The position numbers and the translations under genes are program-made. Below the pieces are notes generated by a model. That model was not told the DNA's origin. It saw only the letters and a program-made list of their open reading frames with translations, and made no database searches. Positions 5,537 to 6,853 of a DNA stretch of 6,853 bases are shown here, piece by piece. The stretch lies in NCBI GenBank assembly GCA_903868845.1, contig CAIPWS010000088.1:1-6853 (forward strand), given 5' to 3'. Each line of letters opens with the position of its first letter. Within the stretch, counting starts at the first letter, position 1. Origin of the DNA: an uncultured bacterium. GTDB taxonomy: Bacteria; Patescibacteriota; Minisyncoccia; Phycocordibacterales; PALSA-1337.

Positions 5537-6142
5537 TTACACCAAACCTATCCCCTTCACAATGTCAGCATGGATCTCCTCTGGTGCGCGTTCGCCATTT
5601 ATTTCCATGAAATGAAAGTCCGGATTGTTGCGATAATACTCAACCGTCGGCGCCACATCCGTCTCATACCACGAAAGCCTCTTCTTCACGTCGTCAGCCG
5701 CATCGTCTAGGCGCTTACGTAGAAGTAGACGCTTCAAGGCCTCATCAGCACTGATGTCTATGTTTATGACGTAAGGCTTGGTCGCGGCAGTGTTAAATCC
5801 AAAAAAGTCGAAAACCGAGTCCAAGACTTTGGCTTCATGCAGTTTGCGTGGAGTACCGTCGAAGATAATATGCTCATTGCCATTGTATCTGTCCACAAGA
5901 AAATCAACCCACATTTTTATTGCCAAAAACTCGGGTTGCAACTTGTCTGTTTTGTAATAATCTGCTGACTGTTTCTCAGTAAAGCTCTGTCCTTGGATAA
6001 ATTTGCGAAATTCCTGACCAGTTTGTATGTAAAGTGTGTCTCGTGAAGGATCTACCTCCTTGAGTCTTTTGATAAGTAGCTCAGCCTGCGTCCCCTTTCC
6101 ACAACCAGAACGACCTATGAAGATGAAAGATTTTGGTGTCAT
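5537..6142 (-). CDS. adk: Adenylate kinase (short-LID nucleoside monophosphate kinase)
   Basis: It catalyses AMP + ATP to 2 ADP. The 201-residue product (ATG at 6142) opens with SFIFIGRSGCGKGTQAELL, a P-loop at residues 10-18. TGQEFRKFI (41-49) sits where TGDLLR is usual, and FDGTPRK (94-100) where FDGFPRT is usual. The region RKRLDDAADDVKKRLSWYETDVAPTVEYY (142-170) matches the arginine-rich LID end and YY motif, with a short LID lacking zinc cysteines. The altered GTPRK and TGQEF leave some doubt whether AMP is the only acceptor. An in-frame ATG at 6172 would add 10 residues, but the family start and an extended -10 box between the two ATGs favour 6142. It is the first gene of adk-map-ndk, with 30 bp to map. 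Confidence 0.93.
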   Translation of the reverse strand: MTPKSFIFIGRSGCGKGTQAELLIKRLKEVDPSRDTLYIQTGQEFRKFIQGQSFTEKQSADYYKTDKLQPEFLAIKMWVDFLVDRYNGNEHIIFDGTPRKLHEAKVLDSVFDFFGFNTAATKPYVINIDISADEALKRLLLRKRLDDAADDVKKRLSWYETDVAPTVEYYRNNPDFHFMEINGERAPEEIHADIVKGIGLV

Positions 6143-6151
6143 TGTGCAAAT

Positions 6152-6160
6152 ATTGTAGCA
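6152..6160 (-). promoter_or_regulatory. Extended -10 promoter for adk
   Basis: The minus strand reads TGCTACAAT, an extended -10 (TGnTAnAAT). The expected start, 6-8 nt downstream, is near 6144-6146, only 2-4 nt before the ATG at 6142, so the transcript would be nearly leaderless. No -35 is apparent (GCCAAG at 17 bp), which an extended -10 can tolerate. Confidence 0.5.
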
Positions 6161-6187
6161 TAATGCATGCAATTCTTGGCTATCAAA

Positions 6188-6213
6188 ATAATGTTCAAGC
6201 TAGGGAACATTAT
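6188..6213. promoter_or_regulatory. Operator-like 9-8-9 palindrome upstream of adk
   Basis: ATAATGTTC (6188-6196) and GAACATTAT (6205-6213) are perfect complements around an 8-nt spacer. The layout resembles repressor operators with 9-bp arms. On the minus strand a TATAAT overlaps the palindrome (6214-6209), so a bound repressor could block a promoter there. As minus-strand RNA it is a hairpin followed by TTTT, a possible weak terminator for the upstream methyltransferase transcript. Confidence 0.45.
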
Positions 6214-6273
6214 AAGTATACGATTTTTAACCATTTAATGATGCCGCTCTAACACATGTCCAAGTTGTAACAA

Positions 6274-6355
6274 TGAGGTCGCAAACTGTTAAAAGTTGAC
6301 GGCGACTCTATATTTTAGGCCATAAAATCCGATACTCAAAAAATCTGCGACCTCA
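6274..6355. repeat. 10-bp inverted repeat with a competing inner arm
   Basis: TGAGGTCGCA (6274-6283) and TGCGACCTCA (6346-6355) are perfect complements separated by 62 nt. The left arm can instead pair with GGCGACTC (6301-6308): 7 bp with one bulged G, plus AACT/AGTT inside. The spacer also holds ATTTTA-GGCCA-TAAAAT (6312-6328). The two pairings of the left arm exclude each other. The element lies between the methyltransferase stop and adk. No known riboswitch was recognised, and no transposase or target duplication is visible. Confidence 0.65.
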
Positions 6356-6383
6356 AGGATTGGGAGCGAGCGTATCGCCCACC

Positions 6384-6853
6384 CTACTTCTGACAGATAT
6401 AGAAAACTGGCGGATACTTCCTAATGTCATCTTTAGAGATCTGTAATGATCCATTTATCTCAAGTATATTAAGACCTACTTTAGCTATCTGTTTCTTTAC
6501 CTCATCGATAGAGGCAATGTGAATATATTGCTTTGACTTATAGGTTCTCTCCTTATCGGAAGTCTCTCTGTCAAAAAAGATATCTCCATAATCCTGCTCA
6601 AGAGATTTGATGCCTAATGGCTTGAGAATGTAAAAACTAAACCATTTCCACCTCCAAAATAATGGTCTATTCCAGAAACTTCGTGGGTGAGCAGTAAAGA
6701 TCAAAATACCTCCGATCTTTAATACCCTCTTCATTTCAAACAAAGCCTTTATTCTTTCGTCGGAATCTGGAATCTGCGTCCAGCCTTGATTTGAAAATAG
6801 AACATAGTCAAATTCACCATCATTAAACTGAAGCTTGGTAGCGTCACCCAATC
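6384..6853 (-). CDS. SAM-dependent class I methyltransferase (partial, 5' end cut)
   Basis: Only the C-terminal part is in the window, about 156 codons; the frame stays open to the right edge, so the true start and the SAM-binding glycine motif lie outside. The visible part begins [20 protein letters not shown], the motif II region of Methyltransf_11-type enzymes (acidic D, then hydrophobic D-Y-V). It continues with [24 protein letters not shown], the typical motif III beta strand and turn. The C-terminal half, with [21 protein letters not shown] and an [22 protein letters not shown] block, follows the common layout in which a late helix-strand pair closes the fold. The substrate cannot be told. 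The aromatic stretch could be an amphipathic or membrane-touching insert. It is separated from adk by 241 bp, so it is not clearly in the same operon. Confidence 0.85.
   Translation of the reverse strand, partial: LGDATKLQFNDGEFDYVLFSNQGWTQIPDSDERIKALFEMKRVLKIGGILIFTAHPRSFWNRPLFWRWKWFSFYILKPLGIKSLEQDYGDIFFDRETSDKERTYKSKQYIHIASIDEVKKQIAKVGLNILEINGSLQISKDDIRKYPPVFYICQK

Noticed and set aside
6274..6355. Insertion sequence or MITE ends
   Set aside because: No transposase frame, no target-site duplication, and an 82-bp span that is better explained by local RNA folding.
1..6853. CRISPR array, tRNA genes, prophage or defence genes
   Set aside because: No spaced direct repeats, no tRNA T-arm consensus in the gaps examined, and the recognised genes are housekeeping.

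Overview
The window looks like a piece of chromosome from a small-genome bacterium, most likely a member of the Candidate Phyla Radiation (Patescibacteria, Parcubacteria/Paceibacteria side). This is an inference from several signs. There are no Shine-Dalgarno sequences at the housekeeping starts I checked. The NDK is enlarged, the adenylate kinase has a short LID, and the infC-rpmI-rplT block is compact. TGA is used as an ordinary stop by two genes (the beta-CASP nuclease and the DUF3750-like gene), so the recoded TGA=Gly lineages (Gracilibacteria/Absconditabacteria) are excluded. No mobile element, CRISPR array, tRNA or rRNA was recognised.

Left part, plus strand (29-1330): the translation operon infC (IF-3), rpmI (L35) and rplT (L20). 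It is followed by about 135 nt of GC-rich, strongly self-complementary sequence and a textbook intrinsic terminator (1287-1328). This 3' region is either an unusually structured 3' UTR or an independent small RNA.

Middle, minus strand (1363-3274): a complete beta-CASP/metallo-beta-lactamase RNA nuclease, whose 3' end overlaps a DUF3750-like gene of unknown function. A near-consensus -10 box lies just upstream of the nuclease.

3275-4066 is about 790 bp without a convincing gene, which is long for such a compact genome. It holds a strong inverted repeat whose arms carry DnaA-box-like 9-mers, a 19-codon ORF with a perfect Shine-Dalgarno that ends inside that repeat, a GC-rich foldable stretch, and two tandem 18-bp AT-rich units.

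Right part, minus strand (4067-6853): adk, map and ndk in transcription order, closely spaced (30 and 36 bp gaps), for nucleotide balance and N-terminal Met removal. adk appears to have an extended -10 promoter so close to its ATG that the mRNA would be almost leaderless. Upstream of adk, 6143-6383 contains a 9-8-9 bp palindrome and a 10-bp long-range inverted repeat with a competing alternative pairing. The right edge cuts a class I SAM-dependent methyltransferase.

The genes themselves are ordinary housekeeping functions. The most interesting material is in the non-coding stretches after rplT, between the nuclease and ndk, and upstream of adk.
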